This document shows, piece after piece, positions 50,269-60,979 of a stretch of DNA of 64,000 nucleotides; position 1 is the first letter of the stretch, and the number at the start of each line of letters is the position of its first letter. The DNA is taken from the NCBI GenBank assembly GCA_027605045.1, contig JAQFWX010000037.1, positions 1-64,000 of the forward strand, read 5' to 3'. The stretch comes from Phallus indusiatus (Eukaryota > Basidiomycota > Agaricomycetes > Phallales > Phallaceae). The position numbers and the translations under genes are program-made. A model generated the notes under the pieces. That model saw only the letters and a list, made by a program, of their open reading frames with translations. It did no database searches and was not told the origin of the DNA.

Positions 50269-51130
50269 TCAGTCCATGATCACAGCATTGGAGCTTGGCA
50301 TATTCGTAGTTGATCAACAATCATCTTCGCGGGCCCCGCTGTCATGAGCTATTTAAGTCTCAATTGCCAGTCTCTTTGACCAAGAAATGGGTGATGATGC
50401 ACCAACCAATGTCGGTAAGACGTACGGCGGTAACATTACCTCGTGATGCATTGATGATAGATTGTTCCTTTGGCGCATGTAGGTAAACACTCAGTGCTCG
50501 CAGTCTCTCGCAGCGCTTAACTTTGAATTGATTTCAGAATTAGTTATCCCATAATTGACAATTACGCGTAGTAACAATATTCATTGTTAACAGGGACAGT
50601 ACTCGCTTACGCCACTGGCTTTACGCCCTTGTATGTTCTGCACGAGAGAGCGCCAATGAGTAACTTCATCTCACCTGTCAATGTCACGGGCACCTCAGAT
50701 CTCAAACCGTGGCGACGGAGTAAATTGAAACCATCCAACTTGGTGACAGGAAGACTGATCTTATGATGCTGCATAGCTTAACCTGATGCCAGCGTAAGTC
50801 TTCCCTTCTTTTTGACAGGTATTTGTTATTTAATATTGGGTAAGACCATTAGGTTGCCACCATTCGCAAGCGTTCAAGTTCAATCAATTAACCGTCACTA
50901 TTCATTGCCCGTTGTTTTTAGGCATGTCAATGGTTCAAAACGCATGAGTGATTTGTATTAATAGCACTGAGCAAGATCCTTCTTACCAGACTACATGCCG
51001 TTCTCACAAGAGTTGGCACCATGATAGAACATGATCAATCTATACGTGATTGTTCGAGCACTCGAGGCGGTCACCTTTAAATACGTCGGTGTACTGGATC
51101 TACTAATCTTCAAGCTCTCGTTTCCATAAT

Positions 51131-53047
51131 ATGGACGCTGGTGAACTCTTTCCGCAAATTGCTTCGGAGATACTGCAGTTTCAAGAATTCACCCGACAGT
51201 TTAGGACTGCTCGTTCAATATCTTGTACGTTCTCCGTGGTTTATCGATGCCCTATTGATGTGTCGTAGGCTCGATCATTACCCTCATTTTTCTCGAGATA
51301 ATATTCACATTCGATAAAGAGGCGAGTTTCCTTAAGATTCTCTCGTTCTCGATGATTTTGAACACACTATCAGATAAATTATATTTGGAGGTATGGGTTT
51401 TCGTACATTTTTGCTCTTTTATGAGGTTTAGCGGCTCACTTTATGGTTTATTCTTCTAAGGCGTCCGTGGTCGTTCTTCAAAGTCTGTTTCCTAGCATGC
51501 AGATATTTCTCTGTAATACCAGCTCTGTAAGGCTTTTCACTATTTTGAGAAGAGATGGATTAATACATAATCGATTCGCGATAGCATAGCCATAGGTATG
51601 GACTCATGTCTCATTCCTGCATAAATTCTCAGAGAGTTGTTAGTCTCCTCTCCCCCGAGTAATATCGTGAGTATATGCTTTCAAGTTTTATATTGGAGCT
51701 GACTGATCCATCACAATGTTCAGTAGTAAGATCTTAGAAATAATCATTACCATATTCGTAACCTTGTTTTCACCCAGTTGTCGATTTGAAGCATGGTACC
51801 TAGGACTGTGCGTCAGACTTCACAATGAAAAACCCCGCTTACTAATAACCTAAATCGATCGTTTCAGCGGCATCATAGTCGTCTCCCTTTTACCTAGCAG
51901 TACTCTCTTAGCTATTAGACTGGATAAGTTATATGCCTCCCAGACGAGTACGCCTTGGTTGATCTGTTTGCATACACCGTTTTTCTGACTGTCGGGTTTG
52001 TTCTCCAGTGCGCAGGGCGTTAATCTGTCTGGTATTGGGTCAGTTATTTGATTTTTCTTCTATTCTTTCTTAGTTTATCATTATTAAACTATCTAACAGC
52101 TGAAGTTATTGTACGTTGGTTCACTATGTATCAGCTCGAATTCTACCTAACACTTGGCGCAAGTCACAAATCGGGGTTGCGATGTCAATTTTGCCCAAAA
52201 CTCAATGGGTGTACAACACAGTTGTTCATGAATGTGCTGCAACTTTCTCTCAATCTGAATGGCTCACCAAAAGCTTATCTATGTCAGTGCTTCGGATGAT
52301 GCTCAATGTCGACTAACAATGTTTGTATAGGCTTCCATATCTGATAATAGTCTGTACGTGATAATATCGCCTCCCCTCATTCCAATCGGCAGGTTGACCT
52401 TTGGATATTAGGCATATATATATTTATTGCCTGGTACGCGTTCATTCGACATCGCCGTGAAAAAGCATCGTTGTCTAGCATACGGGCGGTGCGGAATAAT
52501 TTTGCACCATTTTATATTCTTTTCGTCCGGGATGGCGTACTCTGTTACATTATGTGAGCTTTTATCGTCCTGCATCCAGGCTGCAACTCTAGCTTTGATA
52601 GTAATTTTCGTATGATTGTTTCATTACTTTACTTACTTGGCGTATACTAATAGTCTTCTAGTAGGAATATTTGTCGGGTTTGTCATGTTGGTAGCGATTT
52701 CGAGTGAAAATGCATTGGCTGTGGCTCCTCCTGCGTACGTTCAAGAAATTTCATACGTTCAACACACAGAGGACATGTGTTCATAAATAATAATACTCTT
52801 TATACAGTATTGTCGTCGGGATAACGTCCATATCTGTTCGTCTCGCTCACATGTTCAGTCTCCTGTTTCTAATACTTTTTTTTTTCAGTGCTGTCGGTTA
52901 GCATTGCTTCTACAAGGCGATCCGGGACGTGCGATTGGGGTTTATCAAGCCGGATTGAATACTATTGAACTCCGCGTTGAGACGTTGAAGGATAGGAATT
53001 CAACTACGCCATCAGTTAGCACTTTTTGTCAGACCTATCAGAGTTAA
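51131..53047 (+). CDS. Seven-helix membrane protein, array copy A (DUF6533-like)
   Basis: Eighteen exons: 51131-51224, 51269-51321, 51374-51390, 51461-51526, 51585-51595, 51644-51666, 51724-51725, 51778-51807, 51868-51947, 52009-52038, 52101-52111, 52164-52282, 52331-52353, 52412-52553, 52593-52600, 52662-52734, 52808-52835, 52889-53047. They total 969 nt, 322 residues. TM1 is in exon 2 (IITLIFLEIIFTFDKE), then INYIWRRPWSFFKV (the DUF6533-type block), a CRYFSVIPAL helix, YC.F..WYLG, LLAIRLDKLYASQ, an extracellular loop with HEC, LPYLIIVCIYIFIAW, the basic loop RHRREKASLSSIRAVR, and two more helices ending CCRLALLLQGDPG. Intron 2 has a GC donor (GAG|GCGAGT) where the other copies have GT. The ligand or role of this family is unknown. 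Confidence 0.85.
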
Positions 53048-53831
53048 AGGGGGTGTTTCTGTTCTGTCTGTTGCGCGTACTAGTAGCCATCTGGAGGACT
53101 GAGTCCGATGAGTCATTGTCCATTGGTCGACGGCGTGTAACAGTGTTTGGAATCTGAATAAACTAGATATGGATAATGTAGACCAAGTTTCTCTTCCAGT
53201 TAGAAACAGGCAGCACACCGAAAATCTCATTTGCTGTGAAATTTTTTGAAGCTTGCAGATTCGTCGCACTTTAAGCTAATAAAAGTTCGCAAAATCCCGA
53301 GTCCCGCGAATCTTGGCTTCGGTGGCGCCGCTCGCTTACTCACGGCGTCTTTCTTTTACTCTATCACCACTACAGGAGAATAATTATGATATTCATTGAC
53401 CATTGATGTGTGTTGTCGTTTTCTCATATACATTCTTATCATGGTATTACAGTCAATGTCATACAATGACAGGTGGGAGACCGAATATGAAAGTATGTTG
53501 ACTTGTTTTTAACGAATTTGAGGATTGAACTCAGCGGCGCCCCCTAGAAGTCTGATAGTTGGTCGAGAGTCGGATGCACTTAATGGCATCCCCAGCGCTC
53601 ATAATACGGGTTTATGTGCTCACACGAAGCGCAGCTCCAGAATCGAGGTGTCTGACGAAGAAACGTTTGGGATCAAGCAACTGAGTTGTTCCTCGTTTTG
53701 ATCAAACAACTGAGCTATTCCTCGTTTTGGGCTAGCCTCGGTTCATCGCAATACCTGTGAATGATGCTCCACCCCAAAGTACTTAAAAACACAGCTCAAT
53801 CTCATGCTTATTTTCTGCATTACCTCGAGCG
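53048..53831. other. Spacer between array copies A and B
   Basis: 784 bp containing the 3' UTR of copy A, a 29-bp tandem duplication (53671-53728) and the promoter of copy B. A minus-strand open frame at 53012-53269 overlaps the end of copy A and lacks support. Confidence 0.5.
53671..53728. repeat. 29-bp tandem duplication
   Basis: Two adjacent units, 53671-53699 and 53700-53728, both begin GATCAA.CAACTGAG and end TTCCTCGTTTT, with three mismatches. They lie about 100 bp upstream of the copy B start, in its promoter region. No match in front of the other array copies was seen. Confidence 0.8.
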
Positions 53832-55709
53832 ATGGCTGGCTTCGACATGAACATAACTGGTGAACTCAATGCGTCAGAAATTCTAGAAGAAATGCAGCTG
53901 GTGACAGCCGCACAACAACTTCCCCACGTCCGTTCAATAGCTTGTGTGTCTCAGCTCTCCGAGTGATCCTTCAAAGAGGAAAATAATAATTTTTCGCGTA
54001 GATTGTATTCTTACTTTCATCTCTCTTGAAATAATATCTACCTTCGACAAGGAGGTGAGTTCTTACGCATCATTCCGTGGTAAAGCCTCATGTAGTTCGT
54101 TTTCATAAGGTATTATTTATTTGGAGGTAGTTCATTTGTTCGTTGCTTCTACAAAGAACTTAACGCAAAGCTTCTTTACATACAGGCGTCCTTGGTCCCT
54201 CTTCAAACTCCTTTATGTACCTTGTAGATATCTTTCCGCTATACCGGCTCTGTAAGACTTCCATTTGATATAGCAGTCAAACTGATACGTATTCAATTCG
54301 CAATAGTCTCGTAATAAGTGAGGCCTCTTCCTTGTTGTAAATACAGCATCTCTAATGATTATTAGTACCCCCCGCACCAAGTGATGCTGTGAGTAAATCC
54401 TCCTTAATTCCTCACTTGACTGATTTGTTGATTTTAGTAGTAAGTGACCAACTACCTTGGCCAAATCGAAAATTCATGTATTACAGCTGCGAATTTTATG
54501 CCTGGTACTTGGGTGTGTACGTACCCGTGATAACCATTGTTTCTATATCTCCGGTTTGATAACATGCATATTGTCATAATTAGAATTGGCATGGCTGTCA
54601 CTACTTTACCTGGTAGCTGTCTCTTGGCCATCAGGCTAGATAAATTGTTTAAATCCAAAATAGGTGAGATTCTATGGTATTTTGTGCTCGTTTTATGCTC
54701 AATTATGTATCCAGTGCGCGCAACATTGGCGGTATTAGTGTTTGGTAAGCTATTATACATACCTCTCACATTTGTTCATTGCTTTACTGATACTTGAATG
54801 TTGACAGTTGAAAGTGCTGTAGGTTTCGTCGTTATTATCATCAGCAGCGTCAAAATTAACGTATATTATTGCATCAGTCACAATTAGTAGTTGTGCCGTT
54901 CATTTTAGCCAAGGATACCGTTATTTTTGCTTCGACCCCTATCGGTGGTACTTGTACCGGACATATCTCAAGTTCTACGTGGCTTCACAAAACTTTGCTC
55001 CTGTTAGTGTTTTAGTTATCCCTTGAGACATTTGAACAATTGATGTATATTGATTTAGGATTCCATATCCAGCTATTTTTTGTGCGTGTTCGTTCGGTCA
55101 TCGTGATGTCTCAACGCGCTGATACCTCAAGTCAATAGGTGTATACATTGCTATTGCCTTGTATGCGTTTATTCGACATTGCCGCGAGAAAACATTGTTA
55201 TCTACCATGCGGGTTGTGCGAAAAAATTTCGCGCCGCTTTATCTTCTTTTCATTCGGGACGGTGTGATTTATTATATCATGTGAGTCGGCGCATTCCTCT
55301 CACCACGACGATATTAAGATTTCATAGAAATTTTTGTATAAATCAATTCACTTTTTTTAAATGCCGACACTAATAATCTCTCAGTCGGAATACTGTGTGG
55401 TTTTCTTTTGTTGGCAAATTCTACCGGCACCAGCGTGTTGGTTCTTGCCGGTCCCACGTACGTCTTTATGTAGAGCTATATATTTCATCAATTCATGAAC
55501 GATGGCTTGATAGCATTATTGCTGGAGTAACATCCATCTCCGTAAGTAGTCCCTTTTCAAATGTCTCAGGGGGTTGAGAATATTAACCTGTTTCTGAATC
55601 GTTTGGGTAGTGTTGTCGGTTGGTGCTGCTTCTGCATGGTAATCCGGAACATGCGACCGGGGTGTATGAACTGGACACAAATGAATTCTATGTTGAAACG
55701 AGATATTAG
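53832..55709 (+). CDS. Seven-helix membrane protein, array copy B (DUF6533-like)
   Basis: Eighteen exons: 53832-53943, 54002-54054, 54110-54126, 54186-54251, 54307-54317, 54366-54388, 54438-54439, 54487-54516, 54584-54663, 54715-54744, 54808-54818, 54878-55002, 55059-55081, 55139-55280, 55328-55335, 55385-55457, 55514-55541, 55611-55709. They total 933 nt, 310 residues, the shortest copy owing to a short tail after CCRLVLLLHGNPEHATGVY. Landmarks: ILTFISLEIISTFDKE (TM1), FIWRRPWSLFKLL, CRYLSAIPALLVI, IPPAPSDA then YCEFYAWYLGV, LLAIRLDKLFKSK, GTCTGHISSSTWLHK, RHCREKTLLSTMRVVR and GILCGFLLLANS. Exon 3 starts after AAG rather than the usual CAG. Same exon lengths and phases as the other copies, apart from exons 1, 12 and 18 (and exon 4 in copy C). 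Confidence 0.85.
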
Positions 55710-57278
55710 TGGAGATATACAAGTTCGCTGATTTGTATCTTTTCAGTGGGTCTATTCTAGACATCCGATCGTTTCTGGTTCAGTGTCGATTTAAATTAAA
55801 CATGTTGTTATTTATTGTCTAAAGATTCGTGCTTGTTCGAATGTACTTTAAGGTATTATGTTGCTCAAAAATCACGATGATGTTGAGCGCTGAAGCGCTG
55901 AAGGACGGCGGCCGGACTCCGGAGATCATGGGAGATGTGACCGACGCCTTTTCGTCTGAATCGTCCCCGTTCTTGTATTATGATCGCAATCTTGAAGCCT
56001 CTTGTTTTTGGCCCTGTGATTTCGCGAAATGCATGTCGTTGGAGTGCCGAGTGTTGCGCGACGTTGAACCCCCGTTTGCAATTGAAGTGCGCCTCCCCCC
56101 AATTCGCAGAGGAAATAGGCCGGATAGCACTCGAGTGTGCACGACAACAGTTTCATGGACGTATTTTCTTATCAATTAACTGAAAAAAGTTCGTATTTCG
56201 GAGTCGCTGTCTAAATTGCACATTGTGCAGTTCAAGCTCAAGAAAATCAGGCGCGGTTTGATCGGGGTTAACCAGAAGACCTTGTCAACATTTTTTCTGG
56301 TGAGCTGGTGTCGCAACAAGCCATATAATAACGTCATCTAATGCAGTCTTCTACACATTCTTTGCTATGTTCTATGTCCTCGCCCAACGCTACTAGTAGG
56401 AGTAACGTTGTCTGAATACTACGTCTCCACTCGTTTCAAGTTCGCCTCGTAACATTTCTATAAAAGGTCGCGCGAATTCAATGGTTTCGGTTATCACAAC
56501 AGCCTATCAGCAGTGTTTCACAAGAGCTACACACGCAACTCGCCGTATGGCTGTTATGCGATTCCTGATGACCACGAGCGTCAAAGCGTCATCTTCAATC
56601 TACCCCGTGCCAGGCAGTTTGCTTGCTCCATGCTCTTGCTCAATTATCATCCCTTTCAAGTTGTGGCTTAAGTTTGTCAACCACTTTGAGTTGCATTACA
56701 TAGAAGAAACGGTCTGCCGTAGCAATCGAAGCCAGGCTGTGGCTGCCACGGTGTTGAGGCTATAACTCATGTGTTGGCTTGTGCTGATTGCTATAAATGA
56801 CTATATACGTGGTATGATCATTGTATTTCTATCTTCATAGGTGACTGATTAAAATGTTTTATACGGTTTGTATTTTACTGCTCCATCTCATATGGTACCA
56901 ATTGGAATATCAATGGATTCTGCCAGTGCCCAAGTTCTTTGATCTGAAAGAAATCAGTAATACAACTCCTTCTGAGATGAGAAGGTATATATCTGCGCCA
57001 AATTGTATTCACAACAGTGATCCGACTTCGCGATCCGAAGGACCTTGCCGTGTCTGAAGAGACTCTTCTTAGAACCTCTCAGAGCATCAGGAGCTGCGCA
57101 GACCTGGAGTTGCTGGAACACCTCAGGATAATTGAACCCAGTTTTGATCGCTCAATAATCAATATCCTTTTATTTCTTGTGAGCTCAAGCCGCAACAGGT
57201 CATATAAAATGGCGTTCGTTGCGTGCCGTAGGCTGGGATACCTTAAACACAGTCCAATCTTTTGCTCATTTTTCCGCT
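55710..57278 (+). pseudogene. Decayed array copy between B and C
   Basis: The interval is about twice the usual spacing and holds relics of another copy. At 56378 an ATGTCCTCGCCCAACGC start resembles copy C's ATGTCCTCACAGAGCAA start. The sequence before it (TGTGAGC.. then CGCAACA.G.CATATAA near 56300-56330) parallels the copy C upstream region near 57180-57210. Around 56595-56640, IYPVPGSLLAP recalls the exon 9 block TTLPGSCLLAIR. Other exons are not recognisable and stops interrupt the frame. Boundaries are approximate. Confidence 0.5.
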
Positions 57279-59217
57279 ATGTCCTCACAGAGCAATACGA
57301 CTGCCACGTCTTCACCTTCGTTGGAGCAGGAAGAACAATTCCGACAACAGCTTTTCTCTACTCGTTCAATAGCTTGTAGGTTTAATTTTCCATGCCGACC
57401 ATTGATTCGCAAAAAAAGATCTGAAGACTCGTTGTACAGACTGTCTTCTTACTCTCATTATTCTTGAGATACTATTTACGTTCAACAAAGAGGTAAGCTT
57501 TACTCAAGGCACGTTGCGGTGTTGTCTCCGTACAGGATTCTTATTAACCCACCAGATAATATACGTTTGGAGGTATTCCATTCATCCAAGCTTGTTTTAT
57601 TTTGATCGGAGAACTCAAAGAAACGGTACTACAAAGGCGTCCAGGCTGGTCCTTCTTCAAGGTCTTTTACATATTGTGTAGATATCTTCCCATTGTCCCG
57701 ACCCTGTAAATCTTCTGTTTTATCTGTTGTGTTTTTGTAACCACTCATGCCCTATAGTATTGTAATAGGTAAACCTATTTTTTGTCTTCGCACCGCGGTG
57801 GTTTTGACAGTTATTAGTTCCTTTCGCGCCAAGCGATGCTGTGAGTATACTCATCACTGACTTTCTCACTTCACTGATCCATTTGTTATATTCAGTAGTA
57901 AGTAATCAGATGGTACCGTTCTTAGTTGATGTTATGAAGCTATGCCCTATAGCTGTACGTTTGTGGCGTGGTACCTCGGTCTGTGCGTAATATGCCTTGC
58001 GTGTTTTTAAAAGATTGGGACTCACCACTGCGTCGGGAATTTAATACTTAATGATCACAGTGTTAATACAATTTTTACTGTCTGGCCTAGTAGTTGCCTT
58101 TTGGCTATTAGATTGGACAGGCTGTACGCGTCCAAAAGCAGTAAGATGGAACGAAGTTTACATCACTATCTGTCAAATTGATCGTTGATTGCTTTGTTTT
58201 TAGTTCGCAAGATACTGATAACTTTAGTCCTTGGTTAGTTTTTTTCTTGTCTTTGTCCCTTTGAACGCTTACCTTTTTTAGCTGAGGGTATTGTACGAAT
58301 CCTTTGTTATTAGGTATGCTTTGATTGACGGATGATCTTGTACCAGTCGATCCTAGTAGTTGGATCGTCCACCGTAACCAAAGAGAAACTGAGCTACGTT
58401 GGAGAGCCAGTGAACAATTGCGTTGGACATGTCTCAGGATCCTTCTGGCTCGCCAAAAGTTTGATTTTGTCAGTGAAATTTCAATAGCCTTTTCTCCCAT
58501 GAAATCTGAAAAAAATCCAATTTGTTTAGCCTCCCATACCTTAGTCTGGCCTGTAAGTATCCAGCATTATATCCTGACGTGTATACGCAACTCAAACATA
58601 ATAGGTGCATACATTGCTATTGCCTGGTATGCATTTATTCGACACTGTCGGGAGAAAGCATCACTATCTAGTATCTGGGCTGTGCGGAAAATTTTCGCGC
58701 CTCTCTATGTCCTTCTTATCCGAGACGGCTTAGTCTGCTACATTATGTAGGGTTTGCAGTGTTCATCTTATTGGTATCCAGCCTCACACCCAGATTTTAT
58801 AGTAACACCTGTATATTTGCTTTGCTTGAACCTCTCGCTAATACTAACAAATCTTAGTTGGTATACTGTGCGGCTTTCTTCTTTTGACGGTTCCTTCCAA
58901 GTCAAGCGAGCTGGTTTTGGTTGGTCCTGTGTACGTTATCGCATTCATCTTCGGTTTGATAAATATGTTTATAACCTTTCATAGCGTAATTTCCGTAGTA
59001 ACATCTATGTCCGTAAGTCCTCACTTTAAAAACTTCATAATCAAAGGTGCTCTAATCTGTTTCATCTCGGTAGTGCTGTCGATTAGTCTTGCTTCTTCAT
59101 GGTGATCCAGGATATGCAACCGGGGTTTATGTAGATTCCACCGAAGTTCACGTCGAGATGATGAAGCTGGAAGAATCATCGACCTGTGCGTCTTTTGAAG
59201 CTCCAAGGGATGTATAA
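57279..59217 (+). CDS. Seven-helix membrane protein, array copy C (DUF6533-like)
   Basis: Eighteen exons: 57279-57375, 57440-57492, 57556-57572, 57637-57705, 57758-57768, 57818-57840, 57896-57897, 57953-57982, 58061-58140, 58204-58233, 58282-58292, 58347-58468, 58530-58552, 58605-58746, 58794-58801, 58858-58930, 58985-59012, 59074-59217. They total 963 nt, 320 residues. Exon 4 is 69 nt, one codon longer than in the others (RRPGWSFFKV). Landmarks: LLTLIILEILFTFNKE, CRYLPIVPTLIVI, VPFAPSDA then YCTFVAWYLGL, LLAIRLDRLYASK, NNCVGHVSGSFWLAK, RHCREKASLSSIWAVRK, GILCGFLLLTVPSKSSE and CCRLVLLLHGDPGYATGVY. All introns are GT-AG. The C-terminal tail is acidic. It follows the same plan as copies A, B and E. 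Confidence 0.85.
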
Positions 59218-60979
59218 TCCGTCTCGGTGTGATCACCTGTACCGGTAATTCAATTGTTGACTCGAAAATTTATGACCAGCCTAACGCTGCTGCTTAATTT
59301 TTATGTCAAAGCTTCTTTAATCTTGCAAATAGAAATAAAAGTTATGGTATCTTTTGGAGGTTGAGCATAGGAACGTATCTATTTTTTTTTTACACTGTCG
59401 TCACGGTCAAGCGGTCGTTAGCGCGAAAGCATGTTACGGGCGCCTTTTCGGTTTCCGTCTGTTCGTCGTCATCGCGTCACTTTCACAAAAACAGACATAC
59501 TGCGTAAGCATGCCTTGTAACTCATGGTTTATTGTTGATAGCACGAGCTGAAAGCACGTTACATTCTCACTTATTCGACCGGTGTATCTATTTTGCCAAT
59601 GGAGTTGAGCACTGAACGCACAGAAGTTTGATGCAAACCTATCGGTCTTTCGTCTTTGGTTTGGTCGTTGCAGGTCATTCAAGCGTTACATCCGAGCGCT
59701 ACAGCAATAGCCTCCTTACTTCACACAAATGTGCACAAAAGGGCTCCTGCCTGCGGCTCAAAAGCTTGAGATATAGCAAGAATGGGGGTTAAATATGGAC
59801 AGCTTAAGACGATTGGTATGGAGATACCTTCTTGACAACAAAATCGGGTGCCGCTTTTTGCCTTACATGAGCTGATTTGGCAACCCGAAGAACGTTTGCA
59901 CCATCAGGATAAGACAGCTGAGGTTCTTGCTCAGTTCGTCCCACACAACTCGTATAAACGGAGGCCGATCTATTTCGTGCGCTGAGGAGTCTAACAGCAA
60001 GACGCAGTACCTTCACAGCCCGATAGGTTACTTCGTCATATTTGATAAAATCTCAGTGCAAACCTTTTCCTTGTCAATGGTCGTTTTTCAGGTTCTTTTA
60101 TTTAATACGTTGTGGGTATCTTTCAATTATAGCGGCTCTGTAAGACTTCCGTTTCATTTTCCAGTTTGTATTGATATGGCTTACGGAGCTAACCCACGTA
60201 AACCTATTTTACACAGCTGCTCCACAGGACCTAAGGCCTAAACACGCACCATATCATGTATGGTTGGCTCGTCCATGGGCGTCAAAGCGATTTGATATAC
60301 TCGCTCCATGGCATATGCTCTTGTCAGCGCCTGCTGTTGTGCCGACAAACTCTATATACGTAGCATCAGCTAACACTGCTTCCAGATCTTCGTTTACGTT
60401 TGTTGATTGATTTGATTTGCGATGAAGAAATCGGTCCATGTGGAGGTCAAAACGTTGGATGGGCCTCGCGGCATCGGGCTGAGGCTATGATAGGTCTGTG
60501 TTGGCTCTGTGCAGATGGCTCCCAATGACACATTGTACGGATACTGTGTTTATTTCTATTCTCAATATTTTCTGTGCTGCTCGTTCTTTGTCCTTTGTTC
60601 CGCGATGGTACCTACGGCGAGGATTCCACGACGGTTTATTTTCACTATGTTCCAATTCTAGTTACCAAATTAACTACACCATGTGAAGGTATCGAACTGC
60701 GATGTTTCTTTGACGTGCCGTGTGGTGGAAACCCCAATCATGACCAATCAATCAAATGATGCTTCCCAACCCCTATCATACGTTTACCATTTCAATCTTT
60801 TCTTCATCAAACATCCATCCTAGCGCTTCTCCTTGAGCTAAGGCCACAATTGCTGTTGGGAGAATTCATATATTGCAATGTTCGATGAAGTAATTGAGCT
60901 CCTTTGCCTTCTTTTGTTCGTATATATTGTATCACCTTCCACCTAATTTATCGCCTGGTTGCCACCACTTATTACTACT
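59218..60979 (+). pseudogene. Decayed array copy between C and E
   Basis: A relic of exon 4 with its donor is clear at 60084-60139: translated it gives FFRFFYLIRCGYLSIIAAL followed by gtaagacttcc, against FFKV..I.CRYL.I.PAL in intact copies. A relic of exon 14 is at about 60577-60620 (VLCPLFRDG against LYILFFRDG). Exons 1-3 and most of the rest are lost or scrambled. The remainder of the interval (59218-60080 and 60770-60979) shows no gene and includes the promoter of copy E. Confidence 0.6.

Larger units (their letters stand above)
47877..51130. other. Gene-poor region upstream of the membrane-protein array
   Basis: 3.25 kb. The first 450 bp or so are T-rich and include the 3' UTR of the preceding gene. 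A near-palindrome of TATG/CATA repeats is at 48709-48740. A 173-codon minus-strand open frame at 49747-50268 is the only long one; it shows no domain and no flanking exons. The stretch around 50580-50660 has a faint resemblance to the membrane-protein exons (LYVL.ER) but is too short to call. Confidence 0.45.

Noticed and set aside
52048..52316. Open frames reading MIFLLFFLSLSLLNYL and onwards as a separate small membrane protein
   Set aside because: They run through introns 10 and 11 of array copy A. The hydrophobic start is T-rich intron sequence.
54452..54797. Overlapping plus and minus open frames of 86-105 codons inside copy B
   Set aside because: They cross several conserved exon boundaries and are not conserved in the other copies, so they are chance open frames.
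57017..57379. 120-codon plus-strand open frame ending at 57379
   Set aside because: It overlaps exon 1 of copy C in another frame. The copy C frame is preferred because its (ST)RSIA ending and phase match the other copies.
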